A stretch of DNA of 64,000 bases, from positions 372,001 to 436,000 of the forward strand of contig JBBELK010000307.1 in assembly GCA_037783545.1 (NCBI GenBank), read 5' to 3'. The position numbers were made by a program, and so were the translations under genes. Positions 11,399-24,204 of the stretch are shown here, in pieces. This stretch comes from Henricia sp. BOLD:AAB3569. Taxonomy: Eukaryota; Echinodermata; Asteroidea; Spinulosida; Echinasteridae. A model generated the notes under the pieces. That model saw only the letters and a list, made by a program, of their open reading frames with translations, was not told the DNA's origin and made no database searches. The first letter of the stretch is position 1. The number at the start of each line of letters is the position of its first letter.

Positions 11399-11958
11399 GT
11401 GTAACTCGTACATCATTTTTTATACAAAAAAAAACCCCCAACGAATTTGACCCACGAGAAATGGGATACGACCCTCACAAAGAATGGCTTATGAGCGCCG
11501 CCGTTTCGTCCGGAAACCGGGCAAAGAATTACGTTTTCGCAAAAAAACTCCTTCGTATACTCCTTATACGCAATACTATGGAGCTCTGGAAGTGCCATCT
11601 AGTCTCCGGACTTGTTGAGATCCTGAGATAATTGATCGCAGGATGACAACATTTTCAGTACAAAATGTCGTTAATCCTACATTCTAGATGTCGTCTTCCT
11701 GAGATAATTATGACATTTTGCACTGAATATGTTTTCATCCTGCGATAAATAAATCTCGAATCTCAACAATTCCACAGACTGGATGGCACTTCCAGAGCTC
11801 CGTGGTATTGCAAGAGGAGTATACGATAACGTCATTCTTTGCCCAGTTTCCGGACAAAATGGCGGCGCCCATAAGCCATTTTTTTGTGAAGGTCGTAGCC
11901 GATTTCCCGTGGGTGAAATTCGTTGTTTCTTTGTATAAAAATAATGTAAAAGTTACAC
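11399..11958. mobile_element. Long palindromic foldback element, about 560 bp
   Basis: Arms of about 200 bp are inverted copies. The left arm contains GTGTAACTCGTACATCATT, CGGAAACCGGGCAAAGAAT and GGCACTT-type blocks near TCTGGA; the right arm carries the same in reverse. The centre repeats ATCCTGAGATAATT/ATCCTGCGATAAAT motifs. No transposase or clear target duplication. Confidence 0.8.
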
Positions 11959-12500
11959 CTGGGTCTAATTTAAACAGGTATATGCCTAAAGCATTTACAA
12001 TTCGAATTATAATCGATTCATATGAATATTTTTTTTATATTTTACTGTTTGGCATCTACAGTAGAAACTGTAGTATAGATACTTTATTCTTGTGGTTGCC
12101 TGCGCAGTTGAATGGCTTTTAACAACGGGCTTATTTTGTCTGTGAACGTACAAAGAGCTTTGAAAACCCTGAAAGGACGTCGTAAATACTGAAAATGAGC
12201 ATCGGCGCACGACCATGAGCAGGCACCACCTTAATTCACAAGATATGATTGGTCATCTATTCCCCACATTTCGGTTTTAAAATCGTTAGAGATACTTGTA
12301 TATACATTCAGGACAATCCCCTCTAAAGGCATACACCTTTCCCTTCCAAGCTGCAATCCTGAACGCTGCCATTTTGTACACTAGTATTTGGTTATCCCTT
12401 TTCAAATCTGCCCAGACCCAGCCTTGAAAATTAACTATTAAAAACTAAAATTACTAGCACCTACTCCTTTGTATTCATATAAATCAAAGTTACTGGTATA

Positions 12501-12871
12501 GACCAATCCGGTAACGAAAGTCTGCTTCCCTGTATATCCGCCATAGCTGGGGGCGTCCAATGCATGGGTTGTGCGTTTTGTGTTGCTGTTAGAACGAAAA
12601 GCGCTCATCCATTATAAGATGCACGAACGCGCCCCCTCCGCGCGTGCACGCGACGCGCCTCCTTCGCGTACACGCGACGCGCCCGCCTTCGCGTACACGC
12701 GACGCTCCCACCTTCGCGTACACACCATACTACCCTACAAAGACGCGCAACTTGTTCGAAGTTTAAAACAAATGCAGCTTCAACAACAGCAAAAACATAC
12801 AGTTCATTAAGTGGAAGCCCCCCAGCTATGGCGGATGTACAGAGAAGGAGACCTTATATACCGGATTGGTG
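12501..12871. mobile_element. Inverted-repeat element with GC-rich minisatellite core
   Basis: The element is flanked by TATA (12497-12500 and 12872-12875). Arms start GACCAATCCGG and CACCAATCCGG, and an inner inverted block reads ATCCGCCATAGCTGGGGG. The target duplication is TATA or TA. The core holds the minisatellite listed next. Confidence 0.85.
12630..12725 (+). repeat. 24-bp GC-rich tandem repeat
   Basis: About four copies of a unit containing CCTTCGCGTACACGCGACGC. As 24 is a multiple of three, it reads as a repeated Arg/Ala/Pro peptide. That is a by-product of the repeat, not evidence for a gene. Confidence 0.75.
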
Positions 12872-12875
12872 TATA

Positions 12876-13902
12876 GCAAATGCTAGAACAAGTAAATATT
12901 TTTAGTGTTTAGAAAATTATTTCCAGTAAAAACATGTACATGTACTTAGTTTTTATTCACACATACGCAAGTAAATGCTCTAAAAAAGGTAGTAAAGCAA
13001 ATGCTATTTTTAAATTGCCCCTTTAAAGGGGGAATCAGAGTTTGTACTGTCCGAAGACTGGGCCTCGCCAAAAATCACGATTTATTTGAACCAGTCAATT
13101 GTCTATGAACAAAATACGATCCTCCTACCTTTTTAGATCCATCCACTTTATGATTTGAGTATTTTCCCAGTGAAAAGTACCGGGTCGGCGGGCAATTTAT
13201 ATGCAAATAGCAGTAACCAGGGCGTAGCCATGCACGTGATACGTCTGGGCGAGTCGACGTAGACGCAAAATCTGTTCCACATAGGCCGTTTTCGAAACGC
13301 TCGATGTTTTACGGTCAGGCTCGGTATTTTGAATTCGATGTCTTCCTTTGTGTATAGTTTATCTTCGTGGATTCTCTTGGTGTTAATAAATATGATCAAA
13401 GGGGTGAACGCTCAAAAGTGCTCTCGTTGTCGAGGTTCGACTGTGTTGTGTTACGTGTACGTCACGTGACAGCATTGTGTCAATTTTGTTTGTGTGATTT
13501 AGCGTTGTGGCTAAATTTACCAAGGTAGTCTTCTGGTGACAATCTCAGAATAAACATTTAAAAAAAGTTTCATTGTGATTTCAGTTGTTTAATTTGCTGA
13601 GGGCATTATATAAGACAGAAAAAAAATCCTATAATAACAACAATAAACTTGTGCGAGCGACCATCAATGCTGCTTCTTTTTGTGCTTTGTTGCATGGTTT
13701 CTGGATTATCCTGTTGCTTTTAAGATTTGCACTGTGCCTGGTGCACCGAATTATTCACATTCAAGTGGAGGTGCAGTTTAGAAGTTCACAAACTGTGCCG
13801 TTGTTGCTACTTGTTGCACGCTTAGAAACCAAAGGTCTGGTTACTTTACTCCATCCTATACGGTGAACACTGTATTGGTTCTATACTTTACACCTGCCGC
13901 TT
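12876..13902. other. No recognised feature
   Basis: About 1 kb with no conserved exon, repeat partner or RNA gene that I can support. Confidence 0.4.
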
Positions 13903-15309
13903 GCACCACAGTAGCCTTTAGTCAAGGCTGCCTTGGCGAGTTATATATTCGCGCGCATTCAGTTTTCCAACGCTTGAGGAAAGACTAGCACGCACGGACT
14001 GTCCGCCCAGACAGCCTTTACCATAGCGTTTTTTGGAGCTTATGTTTTTCTTTATTTCTGTCTACCGTTTTGGTAGAGGGGTTACGTGCATAATGCATGA
14101 GGTCAGGATTCCCCATTGACCAATGAGAAGGTGAACTGTTAAACTGCATGACGTCATACGCATAGAAAATTAGGCAGTTGTAGTTTGTGTGAATCTTCGA
14201 AGAATAAAAAGCTAAATATTTCGGGAAACTTAATAAGTCCCAACATATCCCGGCCAAGAAAATGCTCCCTGGAGATGATCGCGATTTAGGCCTGCTCGTA
14301 CTCCCGAACCGGCCGGCCGCACAGTACACCGTGCCGCGCCGGTGGTATATGCCGCCGGCCGGTCGTCTGCGGCGGCCGCCCCGCTAGTGCATGGCAATGC
14401 CGCACGGTGCATTGTTTGTTGTTTTGCGTACAATGTATGATGTACTAAGGCAATGAAGCATGGCATAAAAAAAAATTCAACAAAATCTTACTGCAAAAGT
14501 AAATTTTCTTACTGCTAAAATTGCTTCTTTGTCACCCAATTTGTCACCCTCTCTGGAGCATTTATCATGTCATATTTAAAAGGATTTATTAGTGATATTT
14601 AAATTTATATATACCCTGAACAAACAGTTCCTTACTATTTGTTACGATAAACAAGTTCAAATGTCTGTCAACCTGCGACAAGCCACGACAATTACTTACA
14701 ACAACTTACAACAACTCTTAAGTTACGATTACTTACGAAAAACACTGCCACTGTACGTGTGACAATTGTACTAGCTGGCTCTGGTGATCTTTATAAATCA
14801 TAAATTTTGGGAATTTCAAAGCCAAATCGCACAGTGGGAGCTAAGCTGGTATTCCGCTGTGCAATATTTTCTTACGACTAGTCGCAATTATCTTAAGATA
14901 TAACAGGTACAATTTCGTAGCGTCTCGCAGGTTGTCACAGACTTTTGTACAGTTTTTGGTCACCCACTGCATGATTTGCCACAATTTGTTGCGACTGCGA
15001 CACATGCAAAAGTAGGAAGTATTGTACGTGTCGTAAGGATTCTCAGCCACTTCACGACATATCTTTTAATTTGCAAATTCTAACGCTTACGATATGGTTA
15101 CAATGTGCAATTTATTCCGAAAACATACAAATTTTTCCCTTTATTTTTGTTAGTGATCTCCCAATTTAACAGTTCCTTAAGAGATGACACGGTACGATCA
15201 GAAAATTTGTTGATCCTGTTTAAATGTCCATGACAAGCCACAGCTTACGAAACTCTACGACAAGCTACGATTGCACTGTAACAAATCTTAGAAAATCGTA
15301 ATGCTTAGC

Positions 15310-16510
15310 GCTTATTGTATTGTTGTGATATGGATTTTTTTATAAATACATACGAATGTCTGCGATTCTTTACGATTCCTTACGATGACAGTACAAATCT
15401 ACGACAGCATCTGCGACTTGTTCAGACACATACGAATGTCTGCGATCATGATCATACATTGTGCGATTCATTACGATTCCTTACTATTTGTTATGATTCC
15501 TTACGATGACGCAGTACAAATCTACTGTTACGACATCTGCGGGTTGTTCACAGACAGTCATTTTGTTACAAATCTTAGAAAATGTTAACACTTAATTAGC
15601 GCTCATCGTATTGTAAAGATAAATGCATTTTCAGTATACGAATGCCTGCGATTCCTTACGATTCCTTACAATGACAGTACTAATCAACGACATCTGCGAC
15701 TTGTTCAGATACATACGAATGTCTGCGATCATGATCACACATTGTGCGATTCATTACGATTCCTTACTATTTGTTACGATTCCTTACTATTTGTTACGAT
15801 TCCTTAATATTGGTTATGATTTCTTATGATGACGCAGTACAAATCTACTGTGACGACATCTGCGTGTTGTTCAGACAGTCGATCATTTTGTTACAAATCT
15901 TAGAAAATTGTAACGCTAAGCGCTTATCGTATTGTAACGATAAATGCATTTTCAGTATACGAATGTCTGCGATTCCTTACGATTCCTTACAATGACAGTA
16001 CGAATCAACGACATCTGCGACTTGTTCAGATACATACGAATGTCTGCGATCATGATCACACATTGTGCGATTCATTACGATTCCTTACTATTTGTTACGA
16101 TTCCTTAATATTCGTTATGTTTTCTTACGATGACGCAGTACAAATCTACTGTGACGACATCTGCGTGTTGCAGACAGTCGATCATTTTGTTACAAATCTT
16201 AGAAAATTGTAACGCTTATCGTATTGTAACGATATGCATTTTCAGTATACAAATGTCTGCGATTCATTACGATTCCTTACGATGACAGTGCGAATCTACG
16301 ACATCTGCGACTTGTTCAGAAACATACAAATGTCTGCGATCATGATTACGCATTGTGCGATTCATTACAATTCCTTAAGATTTAGTTACGATGACAGTAC
16401 AAATCAACAACATCTGCGACAAGCCACGACCACTTACGATACTCCATGTCAATCTTCGAAAAGCTGTGTTTTACGTAACCCTCCCACTTTGCGATATATC
16501 GTATAAAAAG
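15310..16510 (+). repeat. Tandem array of a roughly 300-bp unit
   Basis: About four units start near 15355, 15645, 15960 and 16255. Each carries GCGATTCCTTACGATTCC, a block around GACATCTGCGACTTGTTCAG, ATACGAATGTCTGCGATC and ATTTTCAGTATACGAATG. Within units TTACGAT recurs as a short internal repeat. Weaker relatives extend back to about 14640. The open frames here are repeat artefacts. The array lies wholly inside the MULE-like element. Confidence 0.85.
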
Positions 16511-16694
16511 TTGCAGGTAATCTCAGCAAAATTGAACAGTGAAATTTGTGCTTGTACATCTTGAAATTTTTGCTTCCAAATACAAAATATGGTAGTCGAC
16601 AGGCCCAAACCGATTATCCTTGCAACTTGAGAAAAACCTAGGAGAAAAGTCAGATTTTGTTCAAATTAATTGTCATATGGGCTATAGGTTTTGT

Positions 16695-16850
16695 ACACGG
16701 GGTGCAAGGACGACTTGTCTCGAGGACGACTTGTCTCGAGGACGACTTGAGCCAGGAACGACTTGTCTCGGGGACGACTTGACCTGGGGATGACTTGACC
16801 TAGGTGTTAATTGAGGGGAGCGAGTTGACTCGGGGACGACTTGTCCCGTT
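16695..16850. repeat. 17-18-bp minisatellite GGACGACTTGTCTCGA
   Basis: Around eight diverged units of GGACGACTTG followed by T/A-C-C/T variants. The unit is close to the arm repeat of the foldback element at 39865-40277 (GGTCGACTTGTCTCAA). Confidence 0.75.
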
Positions 16851-17276
16851 TCGCGTACTAGGCCTACGCGCGGTGTTTTGTTTGCCACACGAAAAGCATT
16901 GTTTAGCGAGATTTTATAACTTTAAAAATGGTTAATAAATTTATGTGGAGTTACTCTATAGAACTTTGACTAATCATGTTTCTTGTATTTTGTTTTCCTG
17001 GTACAAATAATAACTTTCGCTTTTTTCGTGAATGCTACCTATATTTATATGGATGATTCCAGAAGCTCCCCGCCGCTGGTTGGTTACAATTTATGAATAA
17101 TTCACCACCTCCGTTGCTGTTGAATTATTCAGCACGAAGGTCACATATACGCTTTGGTAAAGGCGTTCGGGGCGAACAGTCTGCAGTATGAATGTTAGTC
17201 TTTCCTCAAGCGCTAGCAAAACAGTGCACAAAACAAACCTCGCCACGGACGCCTTGACTAAAGGCTAGCACCACAG

Positions 17277-17813
17277 AGGAAGAAAATATAGTCTGATGAA
17301 TTGGATACTAAGTGTGCATGTGACAGAAAGCTCGCGAGTACACCTGACGCTATTCATGTGAAACATGCAAAAGCCCAAAATAATGGCAAACTGCAAATCG
17401 AGTCCACTACTCACAAGTCCAAAATGTGGACAGTGTACTATTGTCTTGCTATTCAGATGACAAAACCCAGGTGCATGTTGAATCTCACACAGTACGCAAT
17501 GTCTGTACAAATCAATTCGGAAAAATAACTCATTTCCCTTGCTTTTTTTCGCCATCTCTAAAATGTATCCAGGCAAGTTTTCCCGTTATTCCGACGGCTG
17601 TTTGGAGGATCGATGCTGTTTTTACAATGACGAAGCCAATCACGACTTCACCTAGTCAGAAATCACCCCAGAGTTATTTCAGCAAATAAAAGGTTGTTGT
17701 GAAGCACAATATGCAGCCGTACCCCGCGGCGGCCGCAGGCCGAATCAGTCCTTCCGATTTCGATGATTGTATTTTCTTTACAGTCTAGAATCTGCTTAAC
17801 GAGGGAAGCTCCT
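17277..17813. other. No recognised feature
   Basis: Short overlapping open frames on both strands, none with recognisable protein signatures or splice context. Confidence 0.35.
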
Positions 17814-17938
17814 TATAGACCGTATCTAATACCCGCCATCTTGTGGGGAAATTCCTTTGTTCCTTGAGGACATGCATGGTTGCACATTTTTGTTGTGCTT
17901 ACATTGTTGACAAATTATACGGTCTATAGGCGTCTAGA
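17814..17938. mobile_element. TA-site MITE, family H copy 1 (diverged)
   Basis: Begins TATAGACCGTATC and ends ATACGGTCTATA, sharing TTTGTTCCTTGAGGACATGC and ATGGTTGCAC with copy 2. The right arm is shortened. Confidence 0.85.
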
Positions 17939-18585
17939 AAGGTCTATAGATTTTCAGATATACGTACTGGAGACCCTCAGATTTGGTTCTGATCCCAAGT
18001 CGTTCTTTTATGGCATATTGTTAAATTAAAGCATCTTTGGCATAACTAAGGTCCTTGACGCTATGTGGTGTTTGCTTGAAAAGGGTTTACTTTTTTTATC
18101 AACTTTTAATGACGAGGTAACAAGATGCAGTTTTAAAAGTGGGAAGAAAATCCCAGGGGGGTCAAGCAAGGACTTCCGGGTACCAGGCAGGGAAATGGCA
18201 ATGGGGTTTTAACGTTGTGACAATATTCTATGAATTGTCACGTTACCGTACCGCTTTTGTAAGCGCCCAAACGACAATATAAATTCAAAAGCACTCCAAA
18301 TTCTACTGATTCAGGAAAGAAAAGAAAATAAAATAAAATATGAACTCGTCATTAGCGAATAATAACGATTAGCTTTACAAGTTTCCAGCTCCTTCTCCGG
18401 TTCATCAGAAATAACGCCGTCAAACAAATATCTGGTTTGAAAATCAACTTAAACATTTCCCTCTGTTGAGCGTAGTTAAGGCCACCAAGAGGAACCGAAG
18501 CAAGTAAACTACACACCATGACTGACAAGACAGAAAATCGCATACCCGAGCTGTACTGCAGCATGCACGATATGTATTCTGTTCC

Positions 18586-18735
18586 TATAGACCGTATCGA
18601 ATAGTCGCCATTTCGTGGGGCAGTTTCTTTGTTCCTTGAGGACATGCATGGTTGCACTTATTGTGCTTCCATTGTTGAACGGTTTAAGTAACAAAATGTG
18701 CCCCACGAAATGGCGGCTATTCGATACGGTCTATA
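18586..18735. mobile_element. TA-site MITE, family H copy 2 (complete)
   Basis: Terminal inverted repeats start TATAGACCGTATCGAATAG and extend about 38 bp through CGCCATTTCGTGGGGCA. Taking TA as the target duplication, the element starts TAGACCG. A TA target is typical of Tc1/mariner-type elements, but no transposase links it to a family. Confidence 0.9.
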
Positions 18736-21558
18736 CCTTAACACACTCTTCTCTTTTGTTAATGCACCAACCCCCCAAAAAAGAAAGGAATTCCTTTTTG
18801 GATTTTTGAGACACAATTGGAACAATATAGGGAGGGAGGGAGGGACTCCGGTGTGCTACCCTCTGTCACATATCGTGCTGCATATGGACCGAGCCGGAAG
18901 CTGAAGAAAGTGATTTTGGAAACGACCACAATGCACTGTATTCGCGTCAAAATGCTGCATTCGCGCTATTTTGCGCTTTTGTTTGGACGACAATTGATAC
19001 GCTTTGTGATTTGTGTTTGTTATGTCTATTTCATGTACTTTTTGTTCTATTAAGTTTTTCCCACAAGTAATAAGACTTTCAGGAAGATTTAATAAGGTGA
19101 ACCCAAAATATCGTATAGTGAACATTTTTATTCTCACGTGGAGCCAAAATGGTACCGAAATAATGGTCACTTCACACGCTTGCGATTCTTATACAAGGTG
19201 TCCAGAGGGCGACGAGTCTCGCGGACTCACGCACGTTCTATTTATAAGCACACATAGGAATCGAATCTTGCACGCCAGAGCTAGGTGAAATGCGAAAAAG
19301 AACCGTTATTCGCTGGAAAATTGTGACGTCAATTTCCGCGCGTACGCGCTCACTTCTTTGACAACGGTTCACGCTACTTGCATGGCAACGCGTTTCTCCA
19401 AAATAAGGCGGTATGATAGCGTATCTCTATGAGAGTAGGTATGAGCAAACCATTGCAAGTCATTAGGGTCCTTATTTTTAAATATTTTCTTCTAAAAGAA
19501 TAATAGTAAAATACACTGCGCAAACACAATGGATGTAAAACGTGAGCGTGAACCAGTAACCGTAGTTACGGTCCAGCGCCCGCAATGTGACGTCACGACT
19601 CTGCCAGCGAATGCCCACTGCGCCAACTGGACTTCCCCATGTCGGTTTATTCCAGGGTGGAGTCAATGTAGGTAATTTGAAGCCTACAATGTACGTGCCA
19701 TCCGTGGTCTCATCGACCCGTGTTCGATTCTGCCAAGGTACACCTTTGGCCTACACGCGTACCAATTTACACGGGTAGACGGCATAATAAAATGCCGTGT
19801 AAAATGTCCCTGCACTCCCATGGATTCGCTAACTTGAAACGTTCACAGATAACAACTAAATTCATATTTATTCGAATAATGTATTAAAGGGATTAGAGAG
19901 TGGTGACATTGTGGTCATTGATTATGACCGGAGTGACAAACATTTCAATTTAACTCAAAGTGGCGTGCTTATTAAATCAGTGCTTCGGTGGTGTGATCTG
20001 CAGGTTCAGAATCATTGAGGTAGCGCGCGCAAGCTTGGTTGAATTCTGTGACATTTGAGAAATTCCGCCGACCATTATGAATAATTCCATAGCCATATGA
20101 TGGAATGCTTTTCTGAAGACCAATCCAACACTTAAGCTGGATTCACACGTCCAGTTTCAAGACTTGATTGAATGATTCACACTGAGCCCTTTCGCGCGTC
20201 GGTTTGAGAAAAGGCTGCGTGGATGGAATTGTTGAGAGAAACAACGCACTAAAAGTTTAAAGAGTGAAATACTTCTTTGTTTTGATTTGAAATCCAAACA
20301 GTACTTGCAACGATGAGCCTTTTAAACCTCAACCCATCACATCCTGTGCATCCTTGCAAATTCCCGCAAACAGCACTTTATTTTTAAGCTTATACTGCAA
20401 TGTAGACTAATTGATGAGACAAAGCGCGCCATTTCTTGAATCACGACACGGACTATGCACGGCGCCTTCTTACTAAGATGACATCGATGGAGATTAATCG
20501 TGTGCAGGGTAAACAACGGTCTATACAAACACACGAAGTGCGCGCGGGTGAATCCATGGCTGCCATGTTTTAACGAATCTTGTTCAATAGAAATCTTTGT
20601 CCAGATCATCAACAGCATGAATAACGCCATAGACACAATGACGTCATGATTTGCTTATATGTGCGATTTCCTGTGCAATTTCATGTTCGTTTTTATAGGC
20701 ACTAAAAACGCACATGTAGCAAACCGTGACGTCACCTCCTGGTCGTTTTGGAATTAATCGCAAGGACGACACACTTCGGCTCTCCACTGGATTGCTGTGA
20801 CTGAACAATACCAACGTCTTGTCGCCGGAATTTTTTAAATCATTTTACGATTTAATTGAGATAATTCTAGTCAAGGCCGCAAATGTAAGAACGATTCACG
20901 TCATATCTCGGGTTCATTACACCGGGAGGCGAAATAAGTAAATGCTCATCTGACTTGCTTGCTGCTTGTTAAAGGTACATTCTGCCTTGCCATCTGTTAA
21001 TATTTCTTTACACTAAAAGCCATTTTGTCAATCGGATTATTTTTTTGTTGTGGTGCATATCACGCTGTTAATGATGGAGCAATAAAGGTAGATGTTTTAC
21101 GGATTTGCGCCTATTTCATTTGAAATGCACTTGAAAGAAAGTTTGATTTCGTTCACGAATCTTTGTTAACCCTATTCTTGTTTTTAATTTAAGACATTCG
21201 TTCTAAGAACAATATTATCCACGAAAGAAGTGTTTCAATCATGCAGAGATTGGCGTAGAAATCGTATTCTACTTTGAACCATATTTAATTTTCTTAGTCT
21301 CAAATCGAACATGCACCTTATCATGGCTCGACTGCAAAGTTCATTTCAAGCGTCGACAGCTGTGGCAATTTTGTGCTCATCTTCAGACAATTCAATGCTT
21401 TATTTCTTTTATATATTGAGGTTCCTTAGTTTGGAGGCCGACAATTTCATCAAATTAAGCCTGATTGCCGACAAATTCATCGAATTAAACCATGCAGCTT
21501 CCAGAGGACGTCCTTTTAATTATGTTCTGTAAGTCAGTTTATGGAGACAGTGTACACT
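18736..21558. other. Long stretch without recognised genes
   Basis: It holds a short (GGGA)n run at about 18830-18845, four exact TGACGTCA palindromes (19324, 19588, 20639, 20727) and a small inverted pair GACGGCAT/ATGCCGT near 19777-19800. No exon or element boundary could be supported. Confidence 0.4.
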
Positions 21559-21857
21559 ATGGGAGACTCTTAAGACGCGTGGTGGTAGCGGTAGAGTAGT
21601 GTAACGCTTGTTACTCAAGCGTGACGTGTGCGCAGGCCCTTGGGGACCGAGAGCGGATAATTGTCAATATCGCAAAAGGAACAAAAGGTTGAGCCTTTGT
21701 GTTCGGCCGCCATATTGACAATTGTCCGCTTTAGATGGTCATGCTTAAGTGTGTGACAGAGGCCAATTAAGCCAAAGTGTGCATGCTCAGTAAGGCATTG
21801 ACGATGGGAAAGGGTCAGTTTGTTTGCTGCCACCAAGCGTCTTAACAGTCTTCCATT
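21559..21857. mobile_element. Inverted-repeat MITE, family F copy 1
   Basis: Left end ATGGGAGACTCTTAAGACG and right end CGTCTTAACAGTCTTCCAT are inverted, followed inwards by TGGTGGTAGC or its complement. An inner pair is GCGGATAATTGTCAATAT/ATTGACAATTGTCCGC. Copy 2 lies at 57696-58098. Confidence 0.8.
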
Positions 21858-21943
21858 GGAATTGCGCCCACAGAACAAGCGGTAATCGTGTGCATCAGTG
21901 TCAGCGCGGTTTGTTCTGCCACTGCATCCGACAGTTTTATAGA

Positions 21944-21959
21944 TATATATATATGTTAT

Positions 21960-22010
<51 letters not shown>
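21944..22010. repeat. (TA)n microsatellite
   Basis: More than 20 TA dinucleotides with one short GTTATATTG interruption. The tyrosine-isoleucine open frames across it are artefacts. Confidence 0.95.
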
Positions 22011-22013
<3 letters not shown>

Positions 22014-22066
22014 CATTCCAACCAAATGTAGTTGTCGGTAACTTTCGAACGTAGAATAGGCCTTAA

Positions 22067-22495
22067 AGATAGAATACATGATTGGTATACAGTTACAAAT
22101 AGTTGTATCCCCCTGTGTAATTAAAGATATGCATGATTAAAGATATGCATGATTAAAACCAACCTGAGCAAAAACCAGCTCCGTACTTCGTCTAACTGTG
22201 CACGAAGTGGTTTTGGGGAGAAGTGGCATTTGGGCTAGGTAGTGTTAGGACGAAGTGATTTGGGGTAATGGCACTTGGGCGAATTGGTTTGGGGAAAATA
22301 CTGGGCACTTTGGCGAAATGGTTTTGGGACGAATTGAATTTACGTCTCGCGAGACGAAAAATAATTGTTTTGCTCATTTCTCCACGATATACAGCACTTC
22401 AGACATTCTGCCGTCATTATGTTTATATCGTGTAAGTTATGTGTAAATCTGTGAACATTTCTGATTCTTCGAGATACCAATCATGTTTACTGCCT
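22067..22495 (-). mobile_element. TTAA-type element, family J copy 2 (both TTAA sites present)
   Basis: TTAA at 22063-22066 and 22496-22499 frame the element. Ends are AGATAGAATACATGATTGG and CCAATCATGTTTACTGCCT. It is inverted relative to the copy at 10135 and shares the AAGTGGTTTTGGGG-type internal repeats and the TCTCGCGAGACG palindrome. ATTAAAGATATGCATG is duplicated near the left end. Confidence 0.9.
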
Positions 22496-22499
22496 TTAA

Positions 22500-24204
22500 T
22501 ATAATTTTAAATAGCCTTTAAATAACCTTAAAAATCATGTGTAACAGTATTTATTCTTTTTACTTTGTCCTAAACACTTTTTTTAATTATTGAAACACCT
22601 TTTGGCTATTTCCGCTTAAACTCCATGTGATTCCTTTTTTTCATTTGATTTAACGCGCAGTAGCGCGCATATCTTTTTGTCAATGCTGGAAGACGAAGAA
22701 AGGCAAGTTGGCGTTCTTTTCCCTTTTCCCCCAAATTTTTTTCAAAGAACAACACTATGAGTTCACTTCTGAACATAACACAGGAAAAAGAAAGCATAGT
22801 TAAGCCCATAAATTCAGCAGTAATAAGCGATAAACATTTCTTTCTTTTATATATAGATTGTATTCCTATATTAAGTACCTGGGTCTAATTTTGTCCAAGG
22901 GCAAGTAGATGGAAAACCTATTACCTCCGCAGCTGGGGTTTATACGGTACACAACCGGTCAGACGTCAGAAGTCTATATTATTAGATTAAGGATTTTCCT
23001 TCAAGCCGAATGCACAATGCATGCTGCGGCTTATTGATGTCTTAATAGTTTGATACGGCCGGGGGTGTCACACTGTACAAAGAACAAGAGTAAACGCTTT
23101 GCACGAGCGGCCATGAGAGGGGACAGTCACAATGTGTCATGCACGATTAGTCACATCATTTAAATATCTGAAAACCTGCCCCTTGTCCCTGTCAAGGCCA
23201 TCGGTGCAAAGGGTCGACATGTATATGACAAATATATATATGGGTCTTTCCATTAACATGCCGTGAGCCAAAGTGTGAAATTTTTATGCATTTGTACAAA
23301 TGGCCTTTTCAAGTTAAACAAATTGTTTAAAGAAATTCCTGTGCAATTTCTAAATAATGTAGAATATTTAAAATAATTTACAAATGGTTAGACATCTATT
23401 GGTATCATAGTCTTGAAAATATTCAAGAAAATTGTTTCACGACGTAAGGGGGCATTTTTGACCAGTTTCCTTCTGGAAAAGGTAGTTGCTGATTTTACCC
23501 AGCTGTAGAACATGGACTTTATCGATTCAAATTACATTATGAGCGGAAAGTTTTAAAACGTCACACTTGGGTTTAGAAGATCGCACTAGTTTATTGAAAA
23601 ATTATCGTTACGTTTTGGGTAGTATCAACAGATAAACAACTCCATAAGTCTTACGACGTATGAACACTGTGTCCCGTTTTCATGGAATAACCCATATACG
23701 AACTCCACAAAGCATCATATATACTTTGTAATTACCATTGGTAATTATAGCGATTCCCTGTTGTATGGACGCCGTCATTTTGTCCGAAAAACGTTCATGC
23801 ATACAAATCATTCGAGAATTTGAAGGAGTAAAATAGGCATATACAGACATTTTCTTACTGCATATATGGCAATATGAAAATGTACGTAATCACATTGCTT
23901 TCGCTCAGTTTTTAACAAATAACACCACCAATAATGAATTACCATTTCCTGTGAAGTTTGCATCAGCTTTTCAATGGTCGCGATTGATTTTTGCAGAACA
24001 ATAATGTACATACTATGGGCCTACTTGTATTTTCGACTGTATAGCGCAATACCAATTGATTCTTTGCTGTACTACTATAAGTAGTTGCTCAAAATTAGAT
24101 ACATTTAACAATGCAATATCTGTGACATCCACGTAAGTATAAAAGCATCGTTACCCGTTTTCTCCGCTTTATATTTAGAACACGAAGAAAGTTCCGCATC
24201 AAAT
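22500..24204. other. No recognised feature
   Basis: 1.7 kb with no exon, RNA gene or repeat partner in the window that I could support. Confidence 0.4.

Larger units (their letters stand above)
13912..17267. mobile_element. MULE-like non-autonomous transposon, 3356 bp, 9-bp TSD
   Basis: Both sides carry the identical 9-mer GCACCACAG (13903-13911 and 17268-17276). Inverted repeats of about 118 bp (13912-14029 and 17150-17267) begin TAGCCTTTAGTCAAGGC and share CGCTTGAGGAAAGACTA and CCTTTACCA. A 9-bp duplication with long inverted repeats is typical of the Mutator-like (MULE) superfamily. No transposase frame is present. The interior holds a GC-rich patch (14285-14395), a ~300-bp tandem array and an 18-bp minisatellite. 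Superfamily is inferred from duplication length and terminal structure only. Confidence 0.88.

Noticed and set aside
15315-16506. Several similar frames of 60-90 residues resembling a repeated peptide
   Set aside because: They track the ~300-bp tandem array with frequent frame changes between units.
21615-22079. 154-residue minus-strand frame with a Tyr-Ile run
   Set aside because: It runs through a (TA)n microsatellite and the ends of family F; a low-complexity artefact.
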